From Nocardia inohanensis NBRC 100128 (GTDB lineage: Bacteria; Actinomycetota; Actinomycetes; Mycobacteriales; Mycobacteriaceae): a stretch of DNA of 64,000 nucleotides. Below, piece by piece: positions 55,980 to 64,000 of this stretch (its first letter is position 1; each line of letters begins with the position of its first letter). The stretch is from positions 116,199 to 180,198 of the forward strand of contig NZ_BDBK01000005.1 in assembly GCF_001612945.1 (NCBI RefSeq). Direction: 5' to 3'. The notes beneath the pieces are model-generated. The model did no database searches. It was not told the origin of the DNA and was given only the letters and a program-made list of their open reading frames with translations. The position numbers and the translations under genes were made by a program.

Positions 55980-57146
55980 TCATTCGCGGACATCTTCCCA
56001 CCACGTATCCCGTGGTGGGAGGCCAATCGGGTCGATCCGCTGTCCCGGCTTGGGGACCGCCGTGTCGGTGCCCGCGGCCTGTGCCGCTTCGACGAGCCGG
56101 CGCACCGGCTCCGACCAGCCGTGGAAGGCCAGATTGAAGGTGGCCCAGTGAATGGGGACCAGGAGCCCGTGGCCGGGATCGCCGACACACAGATCGGCGT
56201 GTGCCTGTACCGCCTCCTCGGGATTCATGTGTACGTCGGGCCAATGCCGGTCGTACGCGCCGATCGGCAGCAGTGTCAGATCGAACGGGCCCAAACGAGC
56301 GCCCGCCTCCGCGAATGCCTTGGTGTACCCGGTATCCCCACCGAAATAAACCCGACGGGTCGGTCCCGCAATCGACCAGGACGCCCACAGCGTGGTGTTG
56401 CGCACCAGCCCGCGCCCGGAGAAATGCCGCGCCTCCGAACAGGTGATCACCAGATCGGTGCCGTCCTCGTGCGCCCGCTCCAGCTCCGACAGCGAAACCG
56501 AAGTGCCCCAATCCAATTCGACGATGCGCCGCTCCGGCACGTTCCAGTGCCGCAGATGCGCGCCGATCCCGATCGGCACGATGAACACCGCGTCCTGCCC
56601 CGCCACCAGCGCGTCCACCGTCTCACGATCCAGATGGTCGTAATGGTCGTGCGAGATCAGCACCGCGTCCACCGGCGGCAGCGACTCCAGCGGCGACGGC
56701 ACCGGATGCAGGCGGGCCGGACCCACCAGCGCCGACGGCGAAACCCGCTCGCTCCACACCGGATCGGTCAGCACCCGGTAGCCGTCCACCTCCACCAGAC
56801 AGGTGGCGTGCCCGTACCAGGTGACCGCCAGATCGGCGGCCTGCTCCGGCAACTCCGGCGTGACCAGCGGGATGTTCCCCGGCGGCCGCCCGTTATTGCG
56901 CTGCGTCACCAGCTGATACAGCAATTCCAGCCCGGAGCCGGTGAGCTGGCTGCTCGGCTCGGTGTTGTGGAACTGCCCCTTGCGATAGGTGGTCGAACCC
57001 TTGGCGGTCGGCGCGATCGCCGATATGGACGCACCCATTGCGGAGGGAATGCCCCACGCCGCGCGCACCACCCAGGAAAGACCGAATGCTCCCGCTGCCA
57101 TACCCACCAGTCTCCGCGAAGTCGCGGCGACGCGCTGCCCGTTCAT
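55980..57146 (-). CDS. Metallo-beta-lactamase-fold hydrolase, NAPE-PLD-like
   Basis: A 388-residue MBL-fold protein with an N-terminal hydrophobic segment (about 14-32). Metal site: SHDHYDHLD (HxHxDH), ARHFSGR, FGGDTGY and LVPIHWATF, all kept. The flanking YGHATCLVEVDGYRVLTDPVW fits the phospholipase-D-like NAPE-PLD/UlaG group, so it may hydrolyse phospholipid-like substrates, but this is not proved. Its ATG overlaps the stop of the enoyl-CoA hydratase (ATGA), so the pair is translationally coupled. Confidence 0.88.
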   Translation of the reverse strand: MNGQRVAATSRRLVGMAAGAFGLSWVVRAAWGIPSAMGASISAIAPTAKGSTTYRKGQFHNTEPSSQLTGSGLELLYQLVTQRNNGRPPGNIPLVTPELPEQAADLAVTWYGHATCLVEVDGYRVLTDPVWSERVSPSALVGPARLHPVPSPLESLPPVDAVLISHDHYDHLDRETVDALVAGQDAVFIVPIGIGAHLRHWNVPERRIVELDWGTSVSLSELERAHEDGTDLVITCSEARHFSGRGLVRNTTLWASWSIAGPTRRVYFGGDTGYTKAFAEAGARLGPFDLTLLPIGAYDRHWPDVHMNPEEAVQAHADLCVGDPGHGLLVPIHWATFNLAFHGWSEPVRRLVEAAQAAGTDTAVPKPGQRIDPIGLPPRDTWWEDVRE

Positions 57147-57868
57147 CGGCCGACGAACTTCGCGGCGCGCTTCTCCTGCCGGGCCAGCCGCGCTTCGGCG
57201 GCATCGGCACTGGTCCACGCGGCGGCCAGGGCCTGCGCCTGCTCCTGCGTTCCGGCCTCGCGGGTGCCGTCCTCGTTGAGCACCAGCTTCATATGCCGCA
57301 GCGACAGCGGCGCGAGTTCGGCGATCTGCGCGGCCCATGCCTGCGCGTCGGCCAGGGTGCCGATCTTGTTGGCGAACCCGAAGTTGTAGGCGTCCTGCGC
57401 CGAGATGCGTTCCACCCCCATCAGGATGGTGCGCGCCGGACTCGATCCGATCATGGTCACCAGGCGCTTGATGGTCCAACGATCCACCGAGATACCGAGT
57501 TTCGCGGCCGGAATCGCGATGAACGAATCCTCGGTCATCACCCGCAGATCCGAGGCCATGGCCAATTGCACCCCGCCACCGACCGCACCGCCGTTGATGG
57601 CGGCGATCACCGGCACCGGCACCGTCTCGATGACGTGCAGCATGGCGAAGAGCGAATCCAGGAACTCCTGCGAATACACCCCGTCCAGATCCGCACCCGC
57701 GCTGAACAGCGGTCCCTGCCCGGTCAGGACGATCACCCGCGCGGTCGCCGCCGCCTCCTCGATCGCCGCGCGCAGCTGGGCCACCAGCTCGCCGTTGAGG
57801 GCGTTCCGGCGCTCCGGGCGTTGTAGTTCGATGGTGACGACCTCACCATCGCGGCTCACTCCGAGCAT
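57143..57868 (-). CDS. Enoyl-CoA hydratase/isomerase family protein
   Basis: A 241-residue crotonase-fold enzyme. The oxyanion hole segments are FSAGADLDGV and NGGAVGGGVQLAMASDLRV; the start MLGVSRDGEVVTIELQRPERRNALN is typical. In the second segment one usual Glu (GxxxGGG) is not obvious, so the reaction could be isomerisation or hydration of an acyl-CoA. It overlaps the MBL-fold gene by four bases. Confidence 0.88.
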   Translation of the reverse strand: MLGVSRDGEVVTIELQRPERRNALNGELVAQLRAAIEEAAATARVIVLTGQGPLFSAGADLDGVYSQEFLDSLFAMLHVIETVPVPVIAAINGGAVGGGVQLAMASDLRVMTEDSFIAIPAAKLGISVDRWTIKRLVTMIGSSPARTILMGVERISAQDAYNFGFANKIGTLADAQAWAAQIAELAPLSLRHMKLVLNEDGTREAGTQEQAQALAAAWTSADAAEARLARQEKRAAKFVGR

Positions 57869-57937
57869 GTGTCCCTTCCCCGCTGTGCTGCATACCCTTG
57901 GTCATCAAACACTGTAAGCGGGCGTAACGTCGGCCCG

Positions 57938-59071
57938 GTGACAGCAACACCCGATGTCGACATCTTGATCATCGGTGCGGGTCAGGCCGGGCTCTCGGTC
58001 GGATACCACCTGCGCCGGCTGGGCCTGCGGCCCGAACACGACTTCCTGATCGTGGATCATTCGCCCGCACCGGGCGGGGCCTGGCAATTCCGGTGGCCGT
58101 CACTGACTTTGAGCACGGTGAACCGGGTGCACGATCTGCCGGGGATGTCGTTCGAGGAGACGCTGCCGCCGGGGTCGGAGAACGCGCAGGCCGCGACGGC
58201 GGTGCCGCACTACTTCGAGCTGTACGAGAAGCAGTTCGATCTGCGGGTGCAGCGACCGATCTCGGTGAGCGTGGTGTGCGACCGGGCCACCCCGGTCACC
58301 TGTCCGGACCGGGAGGTCGACGGGCTGCTGCACGCCGAGACGCGGGACGAGCGGACATTCAAGGTGCGCGGGCTGGTCAATGCCACAGGGACCTGGGACA
58401 AGCCGTTCATTCCCTATTACCGGGGCGCGGCGGAGTTCGCGGGGCGGCAGTTGCACGCCCACGACTACCGCAGCGCCGACGAGTTCGCGGGCAAAAGCGT
58501 GGTCGTGGTGGGTGGCGGGATCACGGCCATCCAACTGCTGGACGAGATTTCGCGTGTGGCTTCGACGACGTGGGTGACGCGGCGCGAACCCGTCTTCCGC
58601 CGTGGGGAATTCGCGCCGGAACAGGGGCGGGCCGCGGTGGCCATGGTCGAGGACCGGGTGCGGCGCGGATTGCCGCCGGGCTCGGTGGTTTCGGTGACCG
58701 GGCTGCCGGAATCGGATGCGGTGCGGGCGGCGCGCGCCCGCGGCGTCCTGGACCGCAAGCCCATGTTCGACCACATCGAAGCCGAGGGAATCCGCTGGGC
58801 GGACGGCACTTTCCAGCCCGCCGACGTGATCTTGTGGGCGACCGGATTCCGCAGCGCGCTGGATCATCTGGCCCCGCTGCGGCTGCGCGGGCCGGGCGGC
58901 GGGATCACCATGACCGGGCAGCTGGCCACCCAGGTGGCGGCCGACCCGCGGATTCATCTGATCGGATACGGGCCCTCGGCCAGCACCATCGGCGCGAACC
59001 GCGCGGGGCGGGCCGCGGCCGTGGAGCTGACCAAATACCTGGAGATTCCGGCCGAAAGCACGCCGGAATGA
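57938..59071 (+). CDS. Flavin monooxygenase-like NAD(P)-binding oxidoreductase
   Basis: A 377-residue flavoprotein. FAD site DILIIGAGQAGLSVGYHLRRLG, NAD(P) site VVVVGGGITAIQLLDEI, and ATGTWDKPF and WATGFRSALDHL blocks typical of the family. GTG at 57938 was taken since the sequence following (TATPDVDILIIGAG) begins the Rossmann strand. The last codons lie in a REP-like element (59045-59072), which gives the end EIPAESTPE. The substrate is unknown; it is divergent from the hydratase. Confidence 0.85.
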   Translation: MTATPDVDILIIGAGQAGLSVGYHLRRLGLRPEHDFLIVDHSPAPGGAWQFRWPSLTLSTVNRVHDLPGMSFEETLPPGSENAQAATAVPHYFELYEKQFDLRVQRPISVSVVCDRATPVTCPDREVDGLLHAETRDERTFKVRGLVNATGTWDKPFIPYYRGAAEFAGRQLHAHDYRSADEFAGKSVVVVGGGITAIQLLDEISRVASTTWVTRREPVFRRGEFAPEQGRAAVAMVEDRVRRGLPPGSVVSVTGLPESDAVRAARARGVLDRKPMFDHIEAEGIRWADGTFQPADVILWATGFRSALDHLAPLRLRGPGGGITMTGQLATQVAADPRIHLIGYGPSASTIGANRAGRAAAVELTKYLEIPAESTPE

Positions 59072-59072
59072 C
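59045..59072 (+). repeat. REP-like palindrome, copy 4, overlapping a gene end
   Basis: Arms ATTCCGGC/GCCGGAAT and the flanking ATGAC equal copy 2 in reverse complement. The stop codon of the flavoprotein is inside it, so it has become coding sequence. Confidence 0.65.
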
Positions 59073-59081
59073 GAGGGCGGG

Positions 59082-59939
59082 TTATTGGGGCGCACCCGCT
59101 GTGAAGACGTCCGGATCCGGTCCGATGCGACCGCCGTTGTCCAGGGCCGAGATCCGGGCCATCTGATCGCCGTCGAGCTCGAAGTCGAAGATATTGAAGT
59201 TCTCGGCGATGCGGGACGGGGTGACCGACTTGGGGATCACCACATTGCCCAGCTGGATGTGCCAGCGCAGGATCACCTGGGCCGGGGTGCGGCCGGTCTG
59301 CTCGGCGATGGCGGCGATCACCGGATCCTTCAGCGCCGCGCCCTGACCGAGCGGGCTCCACGCCTCGGTGGCGATACCGTGCGCGGCATGGAAGGCGCGT
59401 AGCTCGGGCTGGGACAAATGCGGGTGCAGCTCGATCTGATTCACCACCGGCGTCTCACCGGTCTCGGCGATCACCCGCTCCAGGTGAGCCGCGGTGAAGT
59501 TCGAGACGCCGATGGACACCACGCGCCCCGACGCCTTGATGGCCTGCAAGGCGCGGAAGGTGTCCACGAACAATCCGGCCGACTCGATGGGCCAGTGAAT
59601 GAGGTAGAGGTCCAGGTAATCGACGCCGAGCCGCTCCATGCTGGCGTCGAAGGCGCGCAGCGTGGCGTCGTAACCCTGGTCGGCATTCCACAGCTTGGTG
59701 GTCAGATAGACCTCGTCGCGCGGAATCCCGTACTCGCGGATGGCACGGCCGGTCTCGGTCTCGTTGCCGTAGACCGACGCGGTGTCGATGCTGCGGTAGC
59801 CGACCTCGAGCGCGGTGCTCACCGCGGCCACGGCATCGTCGGTGCTGACCTGGAAGACTCCGAAGCCGAGGCGCGGCATGACCGTGCCATCGTTCAGGAT
59901 GGTGGAAGGCACTGGGCTGGTCTCGCTCCTGTAAGTCAC
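59082..59939 (-). CDS. Aldo/keto reductase
   Basis: A 285-residue NADPH-dependent reductase of the AKR5-like group. The tetrad is complete: DTASVYGNE (Asp, Tyr), LTTKLW (Lys) and LIHWP (His). Other markers are GVSNFTAAHLERV, NQIELHPHL and VIPKSVTPSRIAENFNIFDFEL. Start GTG 59939 is a choice; GTG 59909 is an alternative with GGAG upstream. Substrate is unknown. Confidence 0.93.
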   Translation of the reverse strand: MTYRSETSPVPSTILNDGTVMPRLGFGVFQVSTDDAVAAVSTALEVGYRSIDTASVYGNETETGRAIREYGIPRDEVYLTTKLWNADQGYDATLRAFDASMERLGVDYLDLYLIHWPIESAGLFVDTFRALQAIKASGRVVSIGVSNFTAAHLERVIAETGETPVVNQIELHPHLSQPELRAFHAAHGIATEAWSPLGQGAALKDPVIAAIAEQTGRTPAQVILRWHIQLGNVVIPKSVTPSRIAENFNIFDFELDGDQMARISALDNGGRIGPDPDVFTAGAPQ

Positions 59940-60021
59940 CCAATCGACCGTAGGAGCGGTTCAACCGGGCGTCAACCACGTAGCCCGGCGTGTTAGCGCT
60001 GGTAGAGCGAGTGTGAAATTG

Positions 60022-61572
60022 CTAACTTTCAGCAACTCCGAGACGGCGGTAGCGCAACCGGCGGGCGGCGCGTAGTTCTTCAGGGGGTTTCGCGCGCAGT
60101 TCCGCGAGCTCACCGGCGATGGCGGCCACCATGCGCTGCGCGAAATCGACCGGTTCGTCTGCGGCATCGGGGTATTCGGGCACGATACGATCCACGATGC
60201 CGCTCGCCAGCAGGTCCTTGGCCCGAATGCCTTGCCGGGCCGCCATTTTCGGTGCGTGACGAATATCTCGGTAGACGATGGCGCTGGCCCCCTCCGGCGG
60301 CAGCGGCGCGAGCCAGCCGTTCGCGGCGGCCAGCACTCGATCCGACGGCAGCAGCGCGAGCGCTCCCCCGCCGCTGCCCTGACCCAGCAGCACCGAGACG
60401 GTCGGCGTATCCAAGGTGACGAGATCGGCTAGACAGCGGGCGATTTCGGGCGCGAGACCGCGCTCCTCGGCCTCCCGCGACAGCGAAGCGCCGGCGGTGT
60501 CGATCACCAGCACCAGCGGCACGCCGAGCTCCCCCGCCAGGGACATACTGCGCCGCGCCTCCCGCAACGCCGCAGGCCCCATGGTCTGCTCCGGCGACTG
60601 CCCGGCCCGGTCGTGCCCGAACACCACGCACGGCTGACCACGAAAGCGCGCCAGCGCGTGCACCACGGTACGGTCCAGCTCCCCTTGGCCGGTGCCGGAC
60701 AAGGGAACTCGGTCGGTCACCTGCCGCAGCAGCTCCCGGATACCGGGCCGGTCGGCACGGCGCGAAATCAGCACGGACTGCCACGCCGGTGTGTCGTCGC
60801 TTTCTCGCAGCGCGGGCCCGTACAACTCGTGCCCGGCTTCGAATATCCCCACGCCATGATCGAAATCGCGTGGATCGCTTTCCTTTTCGGGCAGCGACTG
60901 GGGCTCGTCGCACAGAACGGTGAGGGAACGATGCGCGATACGACGGAAGATGGTCACCGGCACCACGCCGTCGATCACCCCACTGCGATAAAGGTTTTCG
61001 GCGGTCTGCACACCTTCGGGGAAGTCCTTGCCGTACAGGGCTTTGTAGACGCGCGGACCCAGGAACCCGATCAGCGCGCCCGGCTCGGCAAAGGTCATGT
61101 GCCCCAGCGAACCCCAGGACGCGAAGACCCCGCCCATGGTCGGGTCGCGCAGGTACACCAGGTACGGATGCCCGGCCGCCTTGTGCACCGCCACCGCACC
61201 GGCGATCTTCACCATCTGCACGAAAGCGACTGTGCCCTCTTGCATTCGGGTGCCACCGGAGGTCGGCGAGGCGAGCAGGGGCAGACCCAGCTCGGTCGCG
61301 CGCTCCACCGCCGACACGATGCGTTCGGCGGCCGCCACTCCCACACTCCCTGCGAGAAAAGCGAATTCGCACGCGATCACGGCGACTCGCCGTCCGCGCA
61401 GCAACCCCTCCCCGGTGAGCACCGACTCGTCGGTACCCGCCGTTGCCGCAGCGGCCAGCAGATCAGCCTCGTACTCGGACGAACGGGCGACCTCCAACGG
61501 AGGACGATCCCAGCTCACGAAGGATCCGGGATCGAGCAATTCGCCGAGCAGCTCCCGCGCCGAGATCTTCAC
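60022..61572 (-). CDS. Acetyl-CoA carboxylase carboxyltransferase, fused beta/alpha
   Basis: A 516-residue protein with the beta half (about 1-250: SPTSGGTRMQEGTVAFVQMVK, GSLGHMTFAEPGALIGFLGPR) and the alpha half (about 270-500: FGHDRAGQSPEQTMGPAALREARRSM, VLVIDTAGASLSREAEERG, GQGSGGGALALLPSDR). The enzyme transfers a carboxyl group from biotin to acetyl-CoA to make malonyl-CoA; the biotin carboxylase subunit is not in the window. The N-terminal zinc ribbon of E. coli AccD is absent. ATG at 61572. Confidence 0.9.
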   Translation of the reverse strand: MKISARELLGELLDPGSFVSWDRPPLEVARSSEYEADLLAAAATAGTDESVLTGEGLLRGRRVAVIACEFAFLAGSVGVAAAERIVSAVERATELGLPLLASPTSGGTRMQEGTVAFVQMVKIAGAVAVHKAAGHPYLVYLRDPTMGGVFASWGSLGHMTFAEPGALIGFLGPRVYKALYGKDFPEGVQTAENLYRSGVIDGVVPVTIFRRIAHRSLTVLCDEPQSLPEKESDPRDFDHGVGIFEAGHELYGPALRESDDTPAWQSVLISRRADRPGIRELLRQVTDRVPLSGTGQGELDRTVVHALARFRGQPCVVFGHDRAGQSPEQTMGPAALREARRSMSLAGELGVPLVLVIDTAGASLSREAEERGLAPEIARCLADLVTLDTPTVSVLLGQGSGGGALALLPSDRVLAAANGWLAPLPPEGASAIVYRDIRHAPKMAARQGIRAKDLLASGIVDRIVPEYPDAADEPVDFAQRMVAAIAGELAELRAKPPEELRAARRLRYRRLGVAES

Positions 61573-61621
61573 GGCGCGAGCTTAACGGACCGCACCCCGG
61601 CGTTCCGGGATGACGAAAGCC

Positions 61622-62224
61622 CTAGAAGCCCTGCACAACCTTGCGCAAGGCGTACTCGGTGACCGCGACCAGCGCCTGCTTGACCGGCTCCCGGCGACGG
61701 GCGTCGATCGACATGATGGGCGTATCCGCCGGGACCGCGAGGGCCTGGCGAATATCCTCCACCGGGTACCGGGGCGCATCGTCGAACTCGTTGATGGCCA
61801 CCAGGAAGGGTAGGTTGCGCGCCTCGAAGTAATCGACGGCCGCGAAACTATCCTCCAACCGGCGGGTGTCGACCAGCACCACCGCGCCGATGGCGCCGCG
61901 GATCAGGTCGTCCCACATGAACCAGAAGCGGTACTGGCCCGGCGTACCGAACAGGTACAGCACCAGGTCGTCGGCCAGGCTGATGCGGCCGAAGTCCATG
62001 GCCACCGTGGTGGTGGCCTTCGACGGGACTCCGGTCAGGGAGTCCACGCCGACACTGGCATTGGTCACCAAAGCCTCGGTGCGCAGCGGAACGATCTCCG
62101 ACACAGCACCGACCAGGGTGGTCTTGCCGACACCGAAACCACCGGCGACCACGATCTTCGCCGACGTGGGCTTGCTGGTGCGCGTGTCGACCTGTGTCGT
62201 CGAATCAAATACGCCGGAGTCCAC
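61622..62224 (-). CDS. cvnD: Conservon small GTP/ATP-binding protein CvnD
   Basis: A 200-residue P-loop protein. Walker A GGFGVGKTTLVGAV, switch-like DFGRI and FGTPGQYRFWFMWDDLIRGAIGAVVLVDTRR, and a possible NKxD-like INEFD. The fourth gene of the conservon (cvnABCD), which in Streptomyces couples a histidine-kinase-like protein to a small GTPase. The start GTG at 62224 overlaps the cvnC end by 20 bases. It is intact, in contrast with cvnB and cvnC. Confidence 0.92.
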   Translation of the reverse strand: MDSGVFDSTTQVDTRTSKPTSAKIVVAGGFGVGKTTLVGAVSEIVPLRTEALVTNASVGVDSLTGVPSKATTTVAMDFGRISLADDLVLYLFGTPGQYRFWFMWDDLIRGAIGAVVLVDTRRLEDSFAAVDYFEARNLPFLVAINEFDDAPRYPVEDIRQALAVPADTPIMSIDARRREPVKQALVAVTEYALRKVVQGF

Positions 62225-62579
62225 TGAGAACCCTTTCGATCAGCTCGCGACGTTCATCGTCGCTGGAATCGTCTTTCAATGTTGCCGATACCCGCACATG
62301 GCCGGCTTCGATGAGGTCGGCGACCAGCACCCTGGCTACCCCGATCGGGATACCCAGGCGTGCGGCTACTTCGGCAACCGACGGCGATTCTCTGCACAAC
62401 TCCACGATTGACGTCTCGATATTGGTGAGTTAGAACTGCCGCTCTAGGGCGACCGGATGCGATGCGACGAGCGCCTCCAAGGCCAACTCCACCTTCGGCC
62501 GGGTGCGACCGGCCGTCAGCGAGTAGGGGCGGACGAGGCTTGGCTCGGCGCTACCGACGCGTTCGTTGTCTATGTCCAT
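62205..62579 (-). pseudogene. cvnC: cvnC (DUF742), interrupted by an in-frame stop
   Basis: Starts at ATG 62579 ([21 protein letters not shown]), followed by TAGRTRPKVELALEALVASH, then ...ALERQF, then TAA (near 62432), and continues in the same frame LTNIETSIVELCRESPSVAEVAARLGIPIGVARVLVADL to the end. The HTH part of DUF742 lies after the stop. Where other conservons have a Glu codon there is TAA, so one base change suffices. It may be a true lesion or a sequence error; a restart at GTG near 62405 would give only the 66-residue C-terminal part. Confidence 0.8.
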
Positions 62580-62586
62580 CCCGCCA

Positions 62587-63001
62587 TCAGGAACCCATCG
62601 TGACGCGAGGTGTGGCCTGAACTGTCTGGCCCACTCGCTCGACCAACAACGCCATTTCGTAGCCCACCTGGCCGATGTCGCACGAAGTATTCGTGAGCAC
62701 CGCCAGGTAAGAGCCGTCGCCGACCGCCATGAGCAGCAGGTAGCCGTGTTCCATCTCGACCACCGACTGGCAACACGGTGCCGCCCTCGAAAAGGTTCGA
62801 GACACCCACCGAGAGGCTGGCCAGGCCCGCGGTCACCGCGGACAGCTGTTCGGCACGATCCACGGGCAGCTGGGCGCTGGCGGCCATGAGTAGGCCGTCG
62901 GCGGACACGAGCACGGCATGCGCAACGCCGGGAACCTCATTGGCGAAGTTCGAAACCAGCCAATCCAGCTGTCGCTTCGTACCACCTAGATCGGGGTTCA
63001 T
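62587..63001 (-). pseudogene. cvnB: cvnB (Roadblock/LC7), frameshifted
   Basis: From the ATG at 63001 the Roadblock/LC7 domain reads normally ([35 protein letters not shown], then FEGGTVL). At 62769-62770 a G (plus strand) appears to be extra and the frame shifts. The correct end is in the other frame, [24 protein letters not shown] to TPRVTMGS at 62587. Removing one base restores an ordinary CvnB. It is not a slippery site, so programmed shifting is unlikely. ATGA overlap with cvnA. Confidence 0.85.
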
Positions 63002-64000
63002 CGGTCTCCTTTATCTCCGGTTAGGTTCATAGCTTTCATCGCGCGGCCGTCCCGGACGCCCTGCTGGTGACGACTGAGACTTGACCTGATGGATTCTGGG
63101 TCGCGATGGGCGGCCTTGTCAGCGTTTCCGTTGACACCGCCCGGCACGAGCCGGTTACCCGGATCGCGTTGCGGCAGACCGGCGGCCGTCCGCTTCTCCG
63201 CAGAGGATTCAACCGCGCGGCGCGCCGCCTGCCAACCCTCATCGCCCGGTGATTCGAAGGAAGCGGCCACCTGGGACCGGTCCGCGTTCGGATCCGACAG
63301 CCAGGCAGACATCATTTCGGCGAAAATCGGTGTGCCGAAAGACACATCGCTGTCGCCGGCGGCCGGCTGCAACCGGGTCTGGAAGAACGACGCCGCCTTC
63401 TGCGGATTCGACCGGAAGGAGTGCCGGCCGCGATCCTTGGGATCGCCGGAATCACCCTGCGGCAGACCGACACCCGGGATGGGCGCCGGACGCTGCGGCA
63501 GACCCGCGCCCGGATCGCGTACCGGAAGGCCGTTGGGCCCGCGCTGCGGCAGCACGTCGGGCAGCGGATCACGCAGCGGATCACGTTGCGGCAGACCGCC
63601 GCTCAGCGCGTCCCCACGCTGCGGGAGGCCACCGGCGGAATCACCGCGCTGCGGCAGACCGCTCGCGTCCCCACGCTGCGGGAGCCCGCCGGGCCCACGC
63701 TGCGGCAGGCCGTTCGCGTCACCACGCTGCGGCAGACCACCGGCCACACCGTCACGTGGCGGCAACCCGGCCGCCCCGTCACGCGAAGCCAGACCGTGCT
63801 TGCCCGACTCCCGCTGCGGCAGGCCGCCCGCGGAATCCCCGCGCTGCGGAAGACCATTCGCATCGCCACGCTGGGACCGACCGGTCCCGTTGGCGTCGCC
63901 ACGCTGCGGGAGACCACCGGCGGCGTCACCACGCTGCGGCAGACCGCTCGCATCACCACGCTGCGGCAGACCGCCGGCGGCATCGCCACGCTGCGGGCGA
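62998..64000 (-). CDS. cvnA: Conservon histidine-kinase-like protein CvnA, C-terminal part
   Basis: The 3' end of a gene that enters from the right edge, open throughout. The visible 334 residues are a low-complexity repeat ([12 protein letters not shown], see separate entry) followed by the C-terminal segment [39 protein letters not shown] and ...[18 protein letters not shown], which fits the end of CvnA proteins of Nocardia and Mycobacterium. The kinase core is outside the window. The stop overlaps the cvnB start, as usual for conservons. Confidence 0.85.
   Translation of the reverse strand, partial: RPQRGDAAGGLPQRGDASGLPQRGDAAGGLPQRGDANGTGRSQRGDANGLPQRGDSAGGLPQRESGKHGLASRDGAAGLPPRDGVAGGLPQRGDANGLPQRGPGGLPQRGDASGLPQRGDSAGGLPQRGDALSGGLPQRDPLRDPLPDVLPQRGPNGLPVRDPGAGLPQRPAPIPGVGLPQGDSGDPKDRGRHSFRSNPQKAASFFQTRLQPAAGDSDVSFGTPIFAEMMSAWLSDPNADRSQVAASFESPGDEGWQAARRAVESSAEKRTAAGLPQRDPGNRLVPGGVNGNADKAAHRDPESIRSSLSRHQQGVRDGRAMKAMNLTGDKGDR
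63455..64000 (-). repeat. [12 protein letters not shown] tandem repeat in CvnA
   Basis: Units of 8-9 residues (24-27 bases) such as [19 protein letters not shown] and [10 protein letters not shown] occur about 18 times with variants and continue off the right edge. The Leu-Pro-Gln-Arg core is kept, and the length remains in frame. Confidence 0.9.

Noticed and set aside
59985..60040. tRNA-like stretch
   Set aside because: No cloverleaf with proper T arm and acceptor stem can be drawn.
62587..63001. Programmed frameshift in cvnB
   Set aside because: The site has no slippery heptamer or obvious stimulatory structure, and ordinary CvnB proteins need no shift.

Overview
The window is about 64 kb of high-GC actinobacterial chromosome, most likely Nocardia or a close mycolic-acid relative. 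Pointers are the mycobacterial-type LigD (polymerase, phosphoesterase and ligase in one chain), a WS/DGAT wax ester/triacylglycerol synthase, secreted LIP-family lipases, an ECF transporter built like Mycobacterium tuberculosis Rv2326c/Rv2325c, an MT0933-type small protein, an F420-type luciferase-like oxidoreductase and a conservon (cvnA-D). No rRNA, tRNA, CRISPR array, integrase or intact insertion sequence was seen. Gene starts were chosen by eye from ribosome binding sites and family length.

Layout. 1-15.7 kb: accessory metabolism and regulators. It holds a truncated secreted cellulase, a PhoD-type phosphatase, two XRE regulators, an XRE/small protein/NUDIX cassette, a secreted lipase next to a TetR gene, an alpha/beta hydrolase and a TetR repressor that appear linked by a shared operator, a DoxX protein, an SDR and an M28 peptidase. 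15.7-32.5 kb: a biosynthetic locus with one 4881-residue, four-module NRPS (C-A-T x4, then TE), an MFS exporter just upstream in the same direction, and a divergent MarR regulator with a perfect palindrome between exporter and regulator. The NRPS carries two different in-frame minisatellites, one inside adenylation domain 2 and one inside adenylation domain 4.

32.5-43.7 kb: an MDR oxidoreductase, cytochrome c oxidase subunit I, a small secreted protein, an LLM oxidoreductase, a putative Fe(II)/2OG dioxygenase with a leaderless promoter, WS/DGAT, an RluA-type pseudouridine synthase, a cyclic-nucleotide-phosphodiesterase-like enzyme, and an AraC regulator divergent from a flavin monooxygenase. 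43.7-53 kb: a DUF4377 lipoprotein, the ECF transporter, a secreted protein, a second secreted lipase, a YczE-type membrane protein, a DUF4260 gene with a strong double operator, a TetR/reductase divergent pair and an isochorismatase-fold protein that lacks its nucleophile.

53-64 kb: LigD, a pair of extragenic palindromes and a large hairpin, an MT0933-type protein, a metallo-beta-lactamase-fold hydrolase overlapping an enoyl-CoA hydratase, another flavin monooxygenase, an aldo/keto reductase, a fused acetyl-CoA carboxylase carboxyltransferase and a conservon. In this sequence cvnB has a one-base frameshift and cvnC an in-frame stop, while cvnD and the visible end of cvnA are open.

Most likely novelty: the orphan MarR-MFS-NRPS locus with repeat arrays inside two catalytic domains, the TCTTG-N9-CAAGA regulatory circuit at 9.5-11.3 kb, and the doubly damaged conservon.
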